Part shown: piece by piece, positions 1 to 11,064 of the stretch | Layout of the letters: each line of letters opens with the position of its first letter | Position numbering within the stretch: the first letter of the stretch is position 1 | Assembly: GCA_027924585.1 (NCBI GenBank) | Contig: BSBM01000643.1 | Location: forward strand, 16,354,501-16,418,500 | Direction of reading: 5' to 3' | Source of the DNA: Larix kaempferi | Taxonomy: Eukaryota > Streptophyta > Pinopsida > Pinales > Pinaceae | DNA: 64,000 nt | Made by a program: the position numbers and the translations under genes | Notes under the pieces: generated by a model | The model's input: the letters and a program-made list of their open reading frames with translations, nothing else | Told to the model about the DNA's origin: nothing | Databases searched by the model: none

Positions 1-453
1 TCAAGGTGGTCATCACTATTTCTACATTCTCTATATCTCCTTTAATGGCTTCAAGTTGTTCTTTTATCTGAGAGACCCTTGTAAAGTGTGACTGCATGGT
101 CTCTGCATTTTGTATCTTGACATTCTTTAATTGATTCCTCAAAGTCATCTTCTGATTTATGTTCATTCCTTCAAACAGCTTGGTCAAGGAGTCAAACATC
201 TCTTTGGGTGTCTTTAGGGATGACACATGTGGTATGAGATGGTCCTTGATAGAATCTGCAATGATCCTCTTGGCCTTGACCAAGTTCTTCTTATGTAAGT
301 CCTTAGCCTCATCTCCCTTTGGGACTGGAACCTATTCACTTATGTAGGTATCCAATTCATTCTCTTCTAGGATTAACCCAATCTTATACTTCCATGTTCA
401 GAAGTTATCAGCCCCTTCAAGCTAATATCCTCAAGCTTGGTGTGGTGAGACAT
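1..453 (-). pseudogene. Ty1/copia gag N-terminal fragment, frameshifted
   Basis: Read on the minus strand from an ATG at 453, this matches the start of the copia gag at 63294-64000 codon by codon: the KLED start, the RIGLILEENEL stretch, the KD(H)LIPHV region and the RVSQIKEQLEA motif. The UBN2-type gag domain packages element RNA into virus-like particles. The copy is dead: a 2-base insertion after the KLED region shifts frame, and a TAG follows at the position matching VKEDIP. The window edge truncates it. Copia 5' leader sequence continues to about 545 (the AAATTGAAAACTTGGAATTT region on the plus strand resembles the leader before copia-3 gag). No LTR was recognised to the right. Confidence 0.8.
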
Positions 454-545
454 CTCAATGAGAAACTCAAATGGAAATAAAAGATTGAGAAATCCTAAAA
501 ATTGAAAACTTGGAATTTCAAACTTCTGACTGGACAGGGAGATGC

Positions 546-1335
546 AATTGACTGAGGCGAGCAATATGGTGTCATAGGTGTCATAGCATCTTCATCATGG
601 TTGTCACACTAGAGGCTATGAAATCTAGCCCAACTGTCACAATTCTTCTAAGATGCCTCTTCCTCTTCCATGGGACTTATTCTTCCACTCCAATTCGACC
701 TTACATGAATTATGCCATGAATAATACCTCTTAAACTACCCCAAGTATGTTACCCTTCATCTTGAACTCGAATTGGTGAGAGAATCATGCCAAGTGTAGT
801 GGGGAATATTGCCACAAATGGGTGCCACAACCTCTTAATATGTGTCCTCGTGGTCCAATGCACAATGGCCTCTCCAATTCCCAATTAGGATGAGAATCTT
901 TCACCCTCGAAATTGGTACTAAGGAAAGTAGAGTAAACCCTCCACAAGCATGGACAAGCTATGCTCTCCAATACACAAAATGAGAAATGATAAAAAAACA
1001 CTCTCCAATGGCATAGATATTATTGGTGATTGTATTGGAATATTCCATGGTAATGATATTGGCATGAGATCCCTCTAAACTTTTGGAATGTACTATGAGG
1101 TCTATGATGTAAGGGTTTGAAGGTGAAAATAGATGAAGTCTATTGGTGATTATTTTTGGGATTTGATTACACTCTTTGGAGGAATCCTTATGGTCTTACT
1201 ATACATCTAAAGTATATATTGGAAGAAGTTGCTGCCATTCTTGGAGGACATATTTGGGGCATGTACAAGTTGACATTGTGACATCGATATTTTTTGTGGC
1301 CTTGTGATAGAGACAATAATTGTGTCCTTGTGATG
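546..1335. other. Intergenic, no gene seen
   Basis: No coding frame, tandem repeat or element end could be recognised here. The copia leader similarity from the left fades at about 545, and the LTR for that copy was not found, so the fragment was probably truncated before 1341. Confidence 0.5.
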
Positions 1336-2976
1336 AACATTGTAACGTCCCCTTCTCTCAATCCGGTGCAAGGGAGGGAAACATGACTGACATACCGGGC
1401 TTAGTTGGTAAACTCAACCCCATTCATTACTAAGAAATTCATAATAAATAGAAACTTGTGTGTGCAGGCTCATACTTCAAATAAACACAGTGGAATTAAA
1501 ACTCGCATTAACGCACCCAAACTAAAATGCATCATCATATTTATTTCAAGCAATTGATGAATCAACAGGCAGAGAATCCATTCCATTCTCATGCTATGCA
1601 CAGGCTTCATATCAATTCAATTAACATGAATAATTATCATTCAAAATTAATACATTGCAAAACACAGAATGCATATAATTTTAAACACAGAGAACACTTA
1701 TCTTTGAGCTGAAGCTGTCCAAACAAATGGCTATGTGAGAGAAATGTTCCACCCAACCATAGATCTTTGTCCAGCCTATATTCTTTCAGCTGAGAGATCA
1801 CCCCCTATATGGATTGTGTATCCACTAAGGAGGAACTAATGGGCTCACTCACAACCATGGTTTCACTCAACAACTATGCTAAGCCAACACACAGTTGGAT
1901 TTATCAAGCATACAAATGAAAAATGAGGAGGATGCTAAACCAGTGAGCTCATCCACAGAGCTACAGGCATCTCAAGTTAATTCAATAGTCAAGGCACCCA
2001 CATTACCTACCCATCCAACACAAGGAAGGTCCCCTTCTCTGTTGCACTGTCCCTCAGGAATCCCTTCCCTCCAGTTCTCTTCAGGATAGGCATAGAAAGT
2101 TCCAGCTGCTAATTCCTTGAGATTCTATCCTTCATTGGGTTGATCAAGCAAGTCCATCCTCTGCTCAGTCATTCACAATTGGATTTCTCACAATTCCGTT
2201 CATCAAATAACTCAATCCCATCACTGGTTTTCTGGGCTATAAAAACTGGGTTTTCCAATGGATTTCGGGGTATCTAATACTCTCAAGTTCGCCCCAAGGT
2301 TCATATCTATGGATCCTCCATTGGATTCTACTGTCAAATACCAAATCTGGGCATTTTTGGCTCTTCAAAACGTGGGTTCTTACAAAGTTGTGATTTCTGG
2401 TTTTTCTCACTGCTGGCAATTCGTAATGGATGAAAATAGATGCTGGGTTCTTCAACAATGGAATGGGAATGAGGAAGAAGCAACTCTCATGAGGTAGAGT
2501 GACTTGTGGTACAAGAAAACAGATCCCATACTCTGCCATACGAATTTATGGGCTGCCTATGCTCCATTGAAGCCATGGACTGAGGTCTTCAACAACTTCC
2601 TTACAATAGAAATAAATGTCATCAAGGAAAGTCAAATGGGTTCTCACAATGAAATTTGATAGCATATGGTTCATCCCCACAACCTCCTCACCACTCCCTA
2701 GTGGATACACATGGCCCCTTCTCATTCGTTGCTCCCATAGCCAGCTTTGTTATTTTATTACAATATTAATATTTACATCAATTTACAATATCCCATGGCA
2801 TAATAGCACATGGGAAACAAAATGTCAAATGCTTGTCCATTTTAAATAAAATCCGAACATACACTAGCGGGGCCTTGGCTTTGAGCTCCACATTAGGAAA
2901 ATATACATCGCATGTATACAATATTTACATTAAAAGCCAATATAACATAAGGGTCAAAATGGGGTATTACAAACAT
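1336..2976. mobile_element. Solo LTR with 5-bp target duplication
   Basis: The element runs from TGTAACGTCCCC at 1341 to GGGGTATTACA ending at 2971. It starts TG, ends CA and is 1,631 bp long. It is flanked by a perfect 5-bp duplication AACAT at 1336-1340 and 2972-2976. There is no gag, pol, primer-binding site or second LTR inside, so it is best read as a solo LTR left by recombination between the two LTRs of a full element, probably Ty3/gypsy given the length and TGTAACGTCC start. The short ORFs inside are not conserved with anything I recognise. A very short LTR-bounded element is possible but less likely. Confidence 0.8.
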
Positions 2977-4600
2977 GGATTGTGATAGTGACATCAATAC
3001 AATGATACATGGATAGTGATATAGGTACATGTAAAACTATTGAGTTGGACTTTACTGAGGTCTGGAGTCCTATCTATAGGTTGGAAATTACGACAACCAA
3101 GGGGTTGTAGCCTCATTATAGATGGAGCTAGTAAACCAAGGAGTTGGAGCTTCCTTAGGTTTCGAGCCTCCTTCCAGTTGGTGTAGTTAAATCAGGGAGT
3201 CAATTCCTTCAAGAGAGTCTGATAGCTGGACCGAAGATCTCTAGAGCACATGGACGAACATGAAAGTCTCTACTCCGCGGATGGGGTTCGAATGTTCTTA
3301 ATGGATCAAATTATGATATGATTGGATTATAAGAATGAGACTCCATTTAAATGCACAAGGTTTTGATATCTGTAAATCTGTTCTAAATGCTTACCTCACT
3401 CTAAAAAGACTACAAAAAATTGCATCCATGAAGGAGATAACAAATAATAATGCAATGGAAATGGATATCATGTTGCATGGAATACATGATCATGTGAAAG
3501 ATAAATTTGGAAGGTGTTCATCAGGTGGGACAAGGTACAAAATATCTGCACAAAGGGACCCCATTCTTAGCATTATTTTTGTCCCAAGTACCTAAAAAGA
3601 TCGGGTAAATAGTTCATGAGCTTTGGAGTCCAAAGAAGGCTTAAAAAGTATAAGGGAAGTAAGCTTACCTTAGGGGGCCTACAAACTTATGCTAATAGGC
3701 CCAAGCGCTTAAAATATTAAGCAGAGGCGCTAGAGAATCAACTACACAATACGCTAGGCGACGATGAGGGCACTATATGGCAGGTGTTGGTTCATCCAAC
3801 AATACTAAGAGGTGGGGGAGAATCAGTATTGCCTTTTTCAACCCTTTTATATAAAATTAGTATTAAGCACAAGTTAAATAATTATCATTCCCAATGTGAA
3901 TAGGACAATTAAAAAATTGAACAAACCGATTTATCATGGAAACCTCAAAGCTAAAACCAACAAAGCCTTCCTATTAATGAGGTAATCATATACAAAATTG
4001 TTCTACAAGCACCAACTTGATGGAGAACTTAATCCCATGGATTCTTTTGCCACTACAGAAAGGATGCTCCTACACCCCTGGTTTTCTACCTGCTAAACAG
4101 ACAAGGATGCCCCACCACCCTAAATCTCTACCCATGACTGGAAGGAGGCAAGAATTCCCTTAGAAGTCCTAAACCTACCCCAAGAAGCACCCAACAACCC
4201 TCTAATTTATAATAGTTTTAAGTTCGTTTTTTCAGATCTTTCTTCTGATATGCAATTACCAAAACTTCATAGACAACTATGGTCCTCTTCATACATTTGA
4301 CTTGTATGGTTATATATATTTTCAAATAACTTTATTAAGGAAAATCATGCCCCATCCAAGATCGATGGTGGACTTCAAAATTTTCTTTTGCCCAATTATG
4401 AACCCTTGCCATCAATATGTCCCATCAGTTAAATCAAAGGGTAACGTATTTGACCCTTAATGTCCTATAATGCGCTATAACAGCCTTTCAATTGCTTTGA
4501 TATTCAATTCCAACGGCTCTGTAGATTTACTGCGATCCGTGTTCTGGTTTTTTTATCATTTCGGATCCGTGTTGTGGAATTAAATAGGATATGGTCCTGT
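2977..4600. other. Degenerate intergenic sequence
   Basis: Apart from the weak gag-like relic listed separately, only a run at about 3790-3830 stands out (AAGAGGTGGGGGAGAATCAG). It resembles a retrotransposon polypurine tract. No LTR boundary could be paired with it. Confidence 0.4.
3335..3595 (+). pseudogene. Possible copia gag-polypeptide relic
   Basis: The 86-codon frame contains NNNAMEMDIMLHGI followed by DHVKDKFGRCSS. This has the spacing of plant copia gag proteins, in which a conserved helix 'xNNAKAMxxILxGL' is followed by 'CxSAKExWDxL'. Similarity breaks immediately after CSS, which suggests a frameshift. It has no linked LTR or pol. The call rests on motif spacing only; chance resemblance is possible. 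Confidence 0.3.
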
Positions 4601-4604
4601 TCGC

Positions 4605-5287
4605 TTGAGGTTGCCGAAAATGTTTTCTAAATTAGCTCTCTATTCGACTCTTTCTTCGTCCACTGGCCCTCATCAACGTCAGGTTGTTAGAGTCGGAGAA
4701 CATGAAAGTATGAGGATTCCGACCACTACTTTGCTCAGCAGCCGCGAGATCCTTTGCGAGAAGCTTTCTTGCAGGAGTTCTTCAAGCCTGTCTCCTTGTT
4801 TAATGGCAGAAGGTAGCAGTCGCATAAGGACCAACATCTTCAATGCACACACCCGCAGATAGGTTGAGAAGTTGGACAAGGAAATGGCAGAGGTTCAACA
4901 GAATTTAGATTCCTTGGAGCAAACCATGGAAAATGACAAAGCTAAAAGGATGGAGAGGAATGCGCAAGCCAAGGCGACAAAGCCGAAATGATGAGGCTAC
5001 TGCGAGCGCTTGTCCTTGAACGTGATGAAGCCATTCAAAATCAACCCGAGGGTAGCCCAGCTACTTTAGTAGGTTCTGGACAGTCCCGTCCATCCTGTCC
5101 AACTATTAGAACTCCCTCGAATCCCTTAGAGACTCCGTCAGAGGCTCCCTCAGAGACTCCCTCAGAGGCAAGATCGCCCAAGATCATCAGGAGGGGTCAA
5201 ACCAATGGATATCGACCCCTGAGGGAAAGATGCGGCCCACCCAAAATGGTCACTTTTTATTTTAGGTTTAGTTTTCTGTTAGTTTAG
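4605..5287 (+). pseudogene. Unidentified coiled-coil protein relic
   Basis: Three reading frames carry protein-like pieces in order. A DHYFAQQPRDPLREAFLQEF stretch lies near 4705-4790. A lysine/glutamate-rich heptad segment (EKLDKEMAEVQQNLDSLEQT) lies near 4865-4985. Then MMRLLRALVLERDEAIQNQ leads into a proline/serine/threonine-rich tail with repeated ETPSEA units (5100-5170). One missing base near 4977 separates the coiled coil from the last frame, and TAG/TGA stops break the first. The architecture (globular - coiled coil - PEST-like repeats) fits a retrotransposon gag-like or ORF1-like product, but no family is recognised. Confidence 0.4.
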
Positions 5288-6159
5288 GCCAGGGATTTTG
5301 TCCTCGACCCTTATGTTAAGTTTGTATAGGCAACTATTTTAGGTTTACTTTTCTGTAAGTTTAGGAGAGGGATTTTGTTCAATACCCTAAATTTTGAAAA
5401 ATTATTTAAACTCTGTGATGATGTCCCTACTATTTGAAGAATATATATCCAATTTTTTGAATATTAATTTTAATTATTTTTCTTAATTCTTTGTTCTTCT
5501 CTAAATTTTTAACCTCTCTTATTTATTGATTATGTTTGGATTTATGTATTAAGTTTCAGTTTAGATAAAGTTTTGAATTTCTTTTCCATGATAGTTTAAA
5601 TAACGGAAATCAAAAAATTGAGGCCATCAATTTGACATAGTGATTATTTACTGGAAAAATAATATTTGAATTTAGAAAAACTCCATGAAACACATTAACG
5701 AACCATATTTTATTTCGTTTTTCAGATTTAGCGAGGAACCATATTTTTCTTGGAAGTGCATTTTAGCTATTTTGTATAAGATTTGAAAATGGAGTTGTGT
5801 TGATTTTCAAAGTACTAATGTTTGTAAATTTCCTTATGTACTTTGCATAATATACATGGTTATCTAAATATGGCTTAAATTTCTAGTTTGAAAACAATAA
5901 TTTTTAATAACACATTATCAATAAGATTATTGTAAAAAGAGTATTATTGAAGGTCCTGTATTTCTTGGTTTTTCCCTCGATGTTTCTGCTCTTGCATTTG
6001 AATCACTCAATTTTTCTGCTCTTGCATTGGAATCACTATAACATAAAATGATTCTACTCTTGCATTGGAATTACTATAACTTAAATCCATAGGTTTATAT
6101 TGAAATGGTACCTTTAAGATCCATAATATTCGTTTAAACAATAGCAAAACCAATGGAAA
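5288..6159. other. AT-rich sequence without genes
   Basis: Strongly AT-rich with no sustained coding frame. A short imperfect duplication around 5970-6075 (TTTCTGCTCTTGCATTGGAATC repeated about three times with drift) is the only structure noticed. Confidence 0.5.
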
Positions 6160-8135
6160 AATCAAATATGCCACGTGTCACAATTTGAGTGTTCCATGTG
6201 TCACCTTGGAAGCAAGATCTCAACATTTTAACAACAAAATTTATAGAAAGATTCCTCGAAAGAATTTGATGGCAAGTTGAAACTTGTGTTTAGTGAAAGG
6301 GTGTTGGAATTAGATGCTGAGGAGAAAGAGCATCCGCTCCTTCCTCTAGAGATTTTTTGTAGCATTGGGGAAAGTAGATATCGACACTTTTAACAACAAA
6401 ATTTATAGAAAGATTCCTCGAAAGAGTTTGATGGCAATTTGAAACTCATGTTTAGTGAAAGGGTGTTGGAATTAGATGCCGAGGAGAAAGAGCATCCGCT
6501 CCTTCCTCTTGATATTTTTTGTAGCATTGGGGAAAGTAGATATCAACACTTTAAACAAAAATTTCAAACACAAATTTCATAGGAACATTGCTTCGCACAA
6601 CTTGATTGCAATTGAAAATATTCTGAGAGAAAGAGAGGCCACTCTTTCTCCAAGTTTTCTAGTTTTACAAATCCCTCATAAAAAAAGGGGCATCCGCCCC
6701 TTCTTCTGCCCATAAATCTATTCATAATAGTTTTAAGAATGCAAGAAGGGTTGGTCGATCCTTCTTGTGTTCGTTATTCTAGATATAGGTGAATTGATGG
6801 ATATGGGTGCTCACAATTATCTACTAATCGAAGGGGCGGATCCCTACTATTTACAAGGGAAGTTGAAAGTCTATAATTTTCAGACTGGCCTTCGTAGATT
6901 AAATTTTTTTACACTAATCTTGTAAATGAAGGGTCAGCCGAACCCTTGTTGTGGTAAGCATTCTGCCAGTGTTTAATGTTATGGATATAAATGAATTGAC
7001 GGTCTAGCCTTCATAGGTTGAATAATTTTACATTGCTTCTCACAATTTGCGTGCAAGTGGAAGTATTCTCAGAGAAAGAGCGACCTCTCTTTCTCCAAGT
7101 TGTATATTTTACAAATCCCTCATAAAGGAAGGGGCGGCTGCCCCTTGTTGTGGAAAGTATTCTTTCAGTGTTCACCGTTATGGATATAGATAAATTTTAC
7201 ATTGCTTTGCACAATTTGCTTGCAAATGGAAATATTCTCAGAGACTGCTCTTTCTCCAAGTTGTCTATTTCTACAAATACCTCATAAAGGAAGGGGCTTC
7301 CGACCCTTCTTTTTCCCATGACTCTATTAATAAAATTTCTAGGATGAAATAAGGGTCGATCGATCCTTCTTGTGTTCACAAATCTGGATATAGATCAATT
7401 CCTGGATATGGGTGTTCACAATTATCTACTAAGTGAATGGGTGGAACCCTACTATTTACAGCAGAAGTTGGAAGTCTAGAATTCTCAGCCTAGCCTTCGT
7501 AGCTTAAATATGTTTACACTTCACTTGTAAATTAAGGGTCTGCCGCCCCTTGTTGTAGTAAGTATTCTACCAGTGCTCACCGTTTTGGATATAAATGAAT
7601 TGATAGTCTAGCCTTCGCAGGTTGAATAGGTTTACATTGATTTGCACAATTTACTTGCAAGTGGAAATATTCTCGAAGAAAGAGCGACCGCTCTTTCTCC
7701 GAGTTGTCTATTTTTACAAATCCCTCATAATGGAAGGGGCAGCCAACCCTTTTTCTACCCATAACTCTATTCATAATAGTTCTAGGATGCAAGAAGGGTT
7801 GGTTGATCTTTCCTATGTTGGCCAATATGGATATAGGTGAATTGCTGAATAACGCTGTTAAAAGTTATCCACTAAACGGATGGGCGGATCACAAATATTT
7901 GCAGCGGGAGCTGGAAGTCCAGAATTCTCAGCCTGGCCTTCGTAGATTAAATATGTTTACACTTCACTCGTAAATTAAGGGTCCGCTGACCCTTGTTGTG
8001 GTAAGTATTCTTCCAGTGCTCACCGTTTTGGATATAAATGAATTGACGGTCTAACTTTCGTAGGGCCTTGTAAGTGGAAATATTCTCAGAGAAAGAGAGG
8101 CTTTGTCTTCTTTCTCCAAGTTTTCATTTATCCTG
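6160..8135 (+). repeat. Palindrome cluster I (dispersed repeat family)
   Basis: At least ten short inverted repeats lie 50-200 bp apart. Two kinds alternate: GAGAAAGAGC...GCTCTTTCTC hairpins (about 6629, 7073, 7675, 8090) and GAAGGGGC/GGGTC...GACCC/GCCCCTTC hairpins (about 6690, 6746, 7120, 7288, 7345, 7730, 7790). The array opens with CCACGTGTCACAATTTG at about 6171. The linkers between palindromes are themselves repeated (for example TGGATATAGGTGAATTG and GTGTTCACAATTATCTAC). No coding capacity is shared among copies, and the short ORFs across it are by-products. The same family recurs at five other places in the window. Confidence 0.8.
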
Positions 8136-8515
8136 ACTTTGGATGGTGGAAACATTAAATTCATGCCAATTTTTCGATTAGCATTTTATAACAGGATAAT
8201 CTTGTATTTGCTTCAATCCTTAAGCTACAATCATACTGTTGGCACTAGTTTTTCCCTAGACGATTTTACAGGTTCGGGTCCATGAAAGGAGGGTTAAGGC
8301 CTCGGTTGTTGAATCAAAAGACCCAAGGGATGTCTAATGGGATCTCTAGATATGAATTTGCAGCGCACAAATAAAATAATCAAAGATCGTAAGCTAATTG
8401 ATATTAAATAAAGTGTCAAGCAATTTTGATATTGAATAAAGTGTCAAGCAATTTTGATATATTGTTTGTGATTTAATCTTAAAAGTTAAGGATCATAACT
8501 ATGATTTTAAACCAA
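8136..8515. other. Non-coding flank
   Basis: No gene. A 31-base unit containing AATAAAGTGTCAAGCAATTT is directly repeated at about 8400-8465. The segment around 8180-8240 resembles the flank of cluster IV near 22780 (ATAATCTTGTATTTGC versus GTAATCTTGCATGTGC). Confidence 0.4.
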
Positions 8516-8519
8516 AAAA

Positions 8520-9720
8520 TTCTTTTTTGTTTTACACAAATGTTTAAAGAGCTTTTATATTAAAAGGATGGAACAAATTACATAGCATAGGGGAGACTGG
8601 TCCTAAAAAACAAGAGTTGTGGAAATAGTCTCTTCATATTTCAGTCTTTGATCTTCAAAAAAGGCCTTATGCCTGCTACTACTGAAAATTTTAACAAACT
8701 AACCTAAGAGAAACTTGCAAGAGTAATACCTATGAGAAGGATTACAAAATTTTTGCCCAAACAAGGTTGCTAAAATGCCAAGATGGGAACACAAAGAAGG
8801 AGTCAATTTCCATGATGGGGATGGGCTTTCTTTTCCTTGCCTCCTGTTGTTGCACTTGTAATTTCATCATCACTATTTAGGATGACGGATGGGCTATTTC
8901 TATCACTGTCTCTGATACAATCAACTTTAGCCTCCACTATCTTGAGGCTAGTATGGAACAAATCAAGCTTGCCCACCAGCTTCTCAAAGTAGTCTTTCAT
9001 ATTTCCATTGCTATTCCGGACTTTAGAGTTAGAAATTCAAACAAAGGTAGCGAGGTGAGAAATTGCGTTCTTCATGTCAGAGAAGTCACCCTAAAGCCAA
9101 TGGACCTGGGATTCCAGGTCCAGAACTTGCGTGAGAATTTTAGGGGAAGGGATATCCTACCCACGAGGAGAGTCAATGTTTACCAGACCACCATTATCGC
9201 CCAACGCATGCTGCCAAGTTTTGTTTCTATCCTGACCAAAGTCTAGAGGAACCCATCTTTTTCTACTGCCATGGTCCTTAGCTTTGGAATGGCTGTGGCA
9301 AGATTTCTTTATCTGGCCACTACGAGAGAGTTCATTACCGCCAGTGCTATGTCCATGAAAAATATCAGAGAGGTATCGCTTCAAGCCAACCCCCCCGGAG
9401 TGCCCCTGGGAAGACTTCCTACATTTGCGACATTGTAGAGCAGACAAACACAAATTGGTATCCTCCATATTCAGACCAAACAACAAACTTCAGAGAAAAT
9501 CGCCGGGAGAACCTTCGCAGAGAGAGACATGCGAGATACAGAGTGCACCACCTTCATGCATGAAATAGCCACTAAAAACCTTGGGAATAGTCCGCATCGA
9601 TCTCCTGCATGCGAGACGATTGAAAGTTGCGAGAGAATCCCGAGGATATTTGGCCATTAAAAGAGTTCATCAAAAGGGTGAGACCTAGGTTACAGGGGTG
9701 CAAGGGGGAAGGGATCAGAT
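8520..9720 (-). mobile_element. LINE-like non-autonomous element, decayed
   Basis: On the minus strand a leader (about 9470-9700) precedes an ORF1-like frame (8803-9468). A non-coding 3' region then ends in TTTAATATAAAAGCTC and an A-rich tail (GTAAAACAAAAAAG, about 8525). That end resembles plant L1-type 3' ends. No endonuclease or reverse transcriptase is present. The element at 11065-12700 has the same plan and ending. Target duplications could not be identified. Confidence 0.45.
8803..9486 (-). pseudogene. ORF1-like protein with three in-frame stops
   Basis: A single minus-strand frame continues for about 225 codons, interrupted by TAG after NIDSPRG, TAG after QVHWL and TGA after LATFV. 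The start is probably the ATG of MEDTNLCL at 9468. The N-terminal half has cysteines (LQCRKCRKSS) and a basic stretch. The C-terminal half is heptad-patterned (ILTQVLDLESQV, MKDYFEKLVGKLDLF) and suggests a coiled coil, as in LINE ORF1 proteins. Two of the stops could come from TGG or CGA by C-to-T change, consistent with methylation-driven decay. No DUF4283 signature is visible, so the family is open. Confidence 0.5.
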
Positions 9721-9739
9721 GGTTTAAGGACATAGCTAA

Positions 9740-11060
9740 GGGACCCAATTATCCACTAGGAGGAGGTCGTTTATCATAATATGACCACAATTCAATCCTA
9801 CACCAATATTAGCCATGGTTTTCCATGAAAATTATAACTCACATGGTTTTACATGAAAATTTTCCAATTATCAAGACTACATTGTGGTTGGCATATACTA
9901 ATTATGAAATTCCTTTTCAAGCAATATGAAAAAATTATAATGACCCATAGTGCCTTGCATTTTGCATATGGATAAAGGGTAGAAAATTAACAAGCTTTCA
10001 ATCCAATTATAGGGAATAAAAAACCATTAATTACATGAAATAAACATAATCAGTGAGAATTGTTGCAACGCAAAAGGTTATATACAACAATTGATTGAGC
10101 ATTATCAATAATGTTATCGTTATAAATACAATGTTACATGATCCTAGTAGAGTTAATATATAAATATTGATTGAACATTATCAATCATGTTATCATTATA
10201 ATTATAATGTTATACGATTTTGATGTCGTCAATTTAAAATTGACACAATATTAATTTGTGTGAAAGTAGAATCAAGGGTGATCAAAATAATTATATATTA
10301 TAAATTTTATTTTTGACAAGAAAAGGTAAATGCCAAATTTCAACATTGACAAGTTCAATACATAATTTAATTCATATCAAGGTTATTATTAAAATTTACA
10401 TATGTAAAAATAAATTAATTAGATAGCAAATCAAATCTATGTAAAAAAAACTATTTAGACAACAAATTAAATATTTTTTACTTAAATTGTATGTTTGAAT
10501 GGTTTTTTTAGAAATGATTGAAATGAAATTTCAATACACTTATTTATTATTATTATATATATATATAATGGTATATTACTTTTTTTTTCAGAGAAAAGAA
10601 ACGTACTTGTGTTATTTCGAGGAAATCAAAAAGTGCAAAAACATATCTGATATTTTCTGGATCATGTCTTTCAGCTTCCACACGGAAAACTAAAAACAAT
10701 CTATTCATCCAAAACTATCCGATCATCATGACTCAAAGATCGGCCAATACAAAAACTTGCTTATATAAAGCAGCTACAAAAAAACAGAAATTTATTATTA
10801 CTGATTTTATGAATACACATACACATTTAAAAAACAATATTATTATATTTACCCCCACATGATATATTTATAAAACAATTGTCTTGCACATCCTAATAAA
10901 TATACCTCAATTCTTCATGAGTTGCATGTTGACATCTTCCAAAAGAAATCGCATGCGTTTTAATTAGAAATTAAAAACATCGATCCTATGAACAACCTTC
11001 CCTTCAATATCAAAAACCTTGAGGTAGGAATCATTGTAATAATCAAAATTGCTTGACTGT
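9740..11060. other. AT-rich spacer with a diverged direct repeat
   Basis: No coding frame. A unit starting TTGATTGAGCATTATCAATA near 10090 recurs, diverged, near 10166 (TTGATTGAACATTATCAATC), a spacing of about 76 bp. Homopolymer and TA runs are otherwise the only features. Confidence 0.5.
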
Positions 11061-11064
11061 AATG

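Noticed and set aside
10555-10590. TA-rich run and T-run as a MITE or terminator
   Set aside because: Simple-sequence only. No terminal inverted repeats or target duplication.
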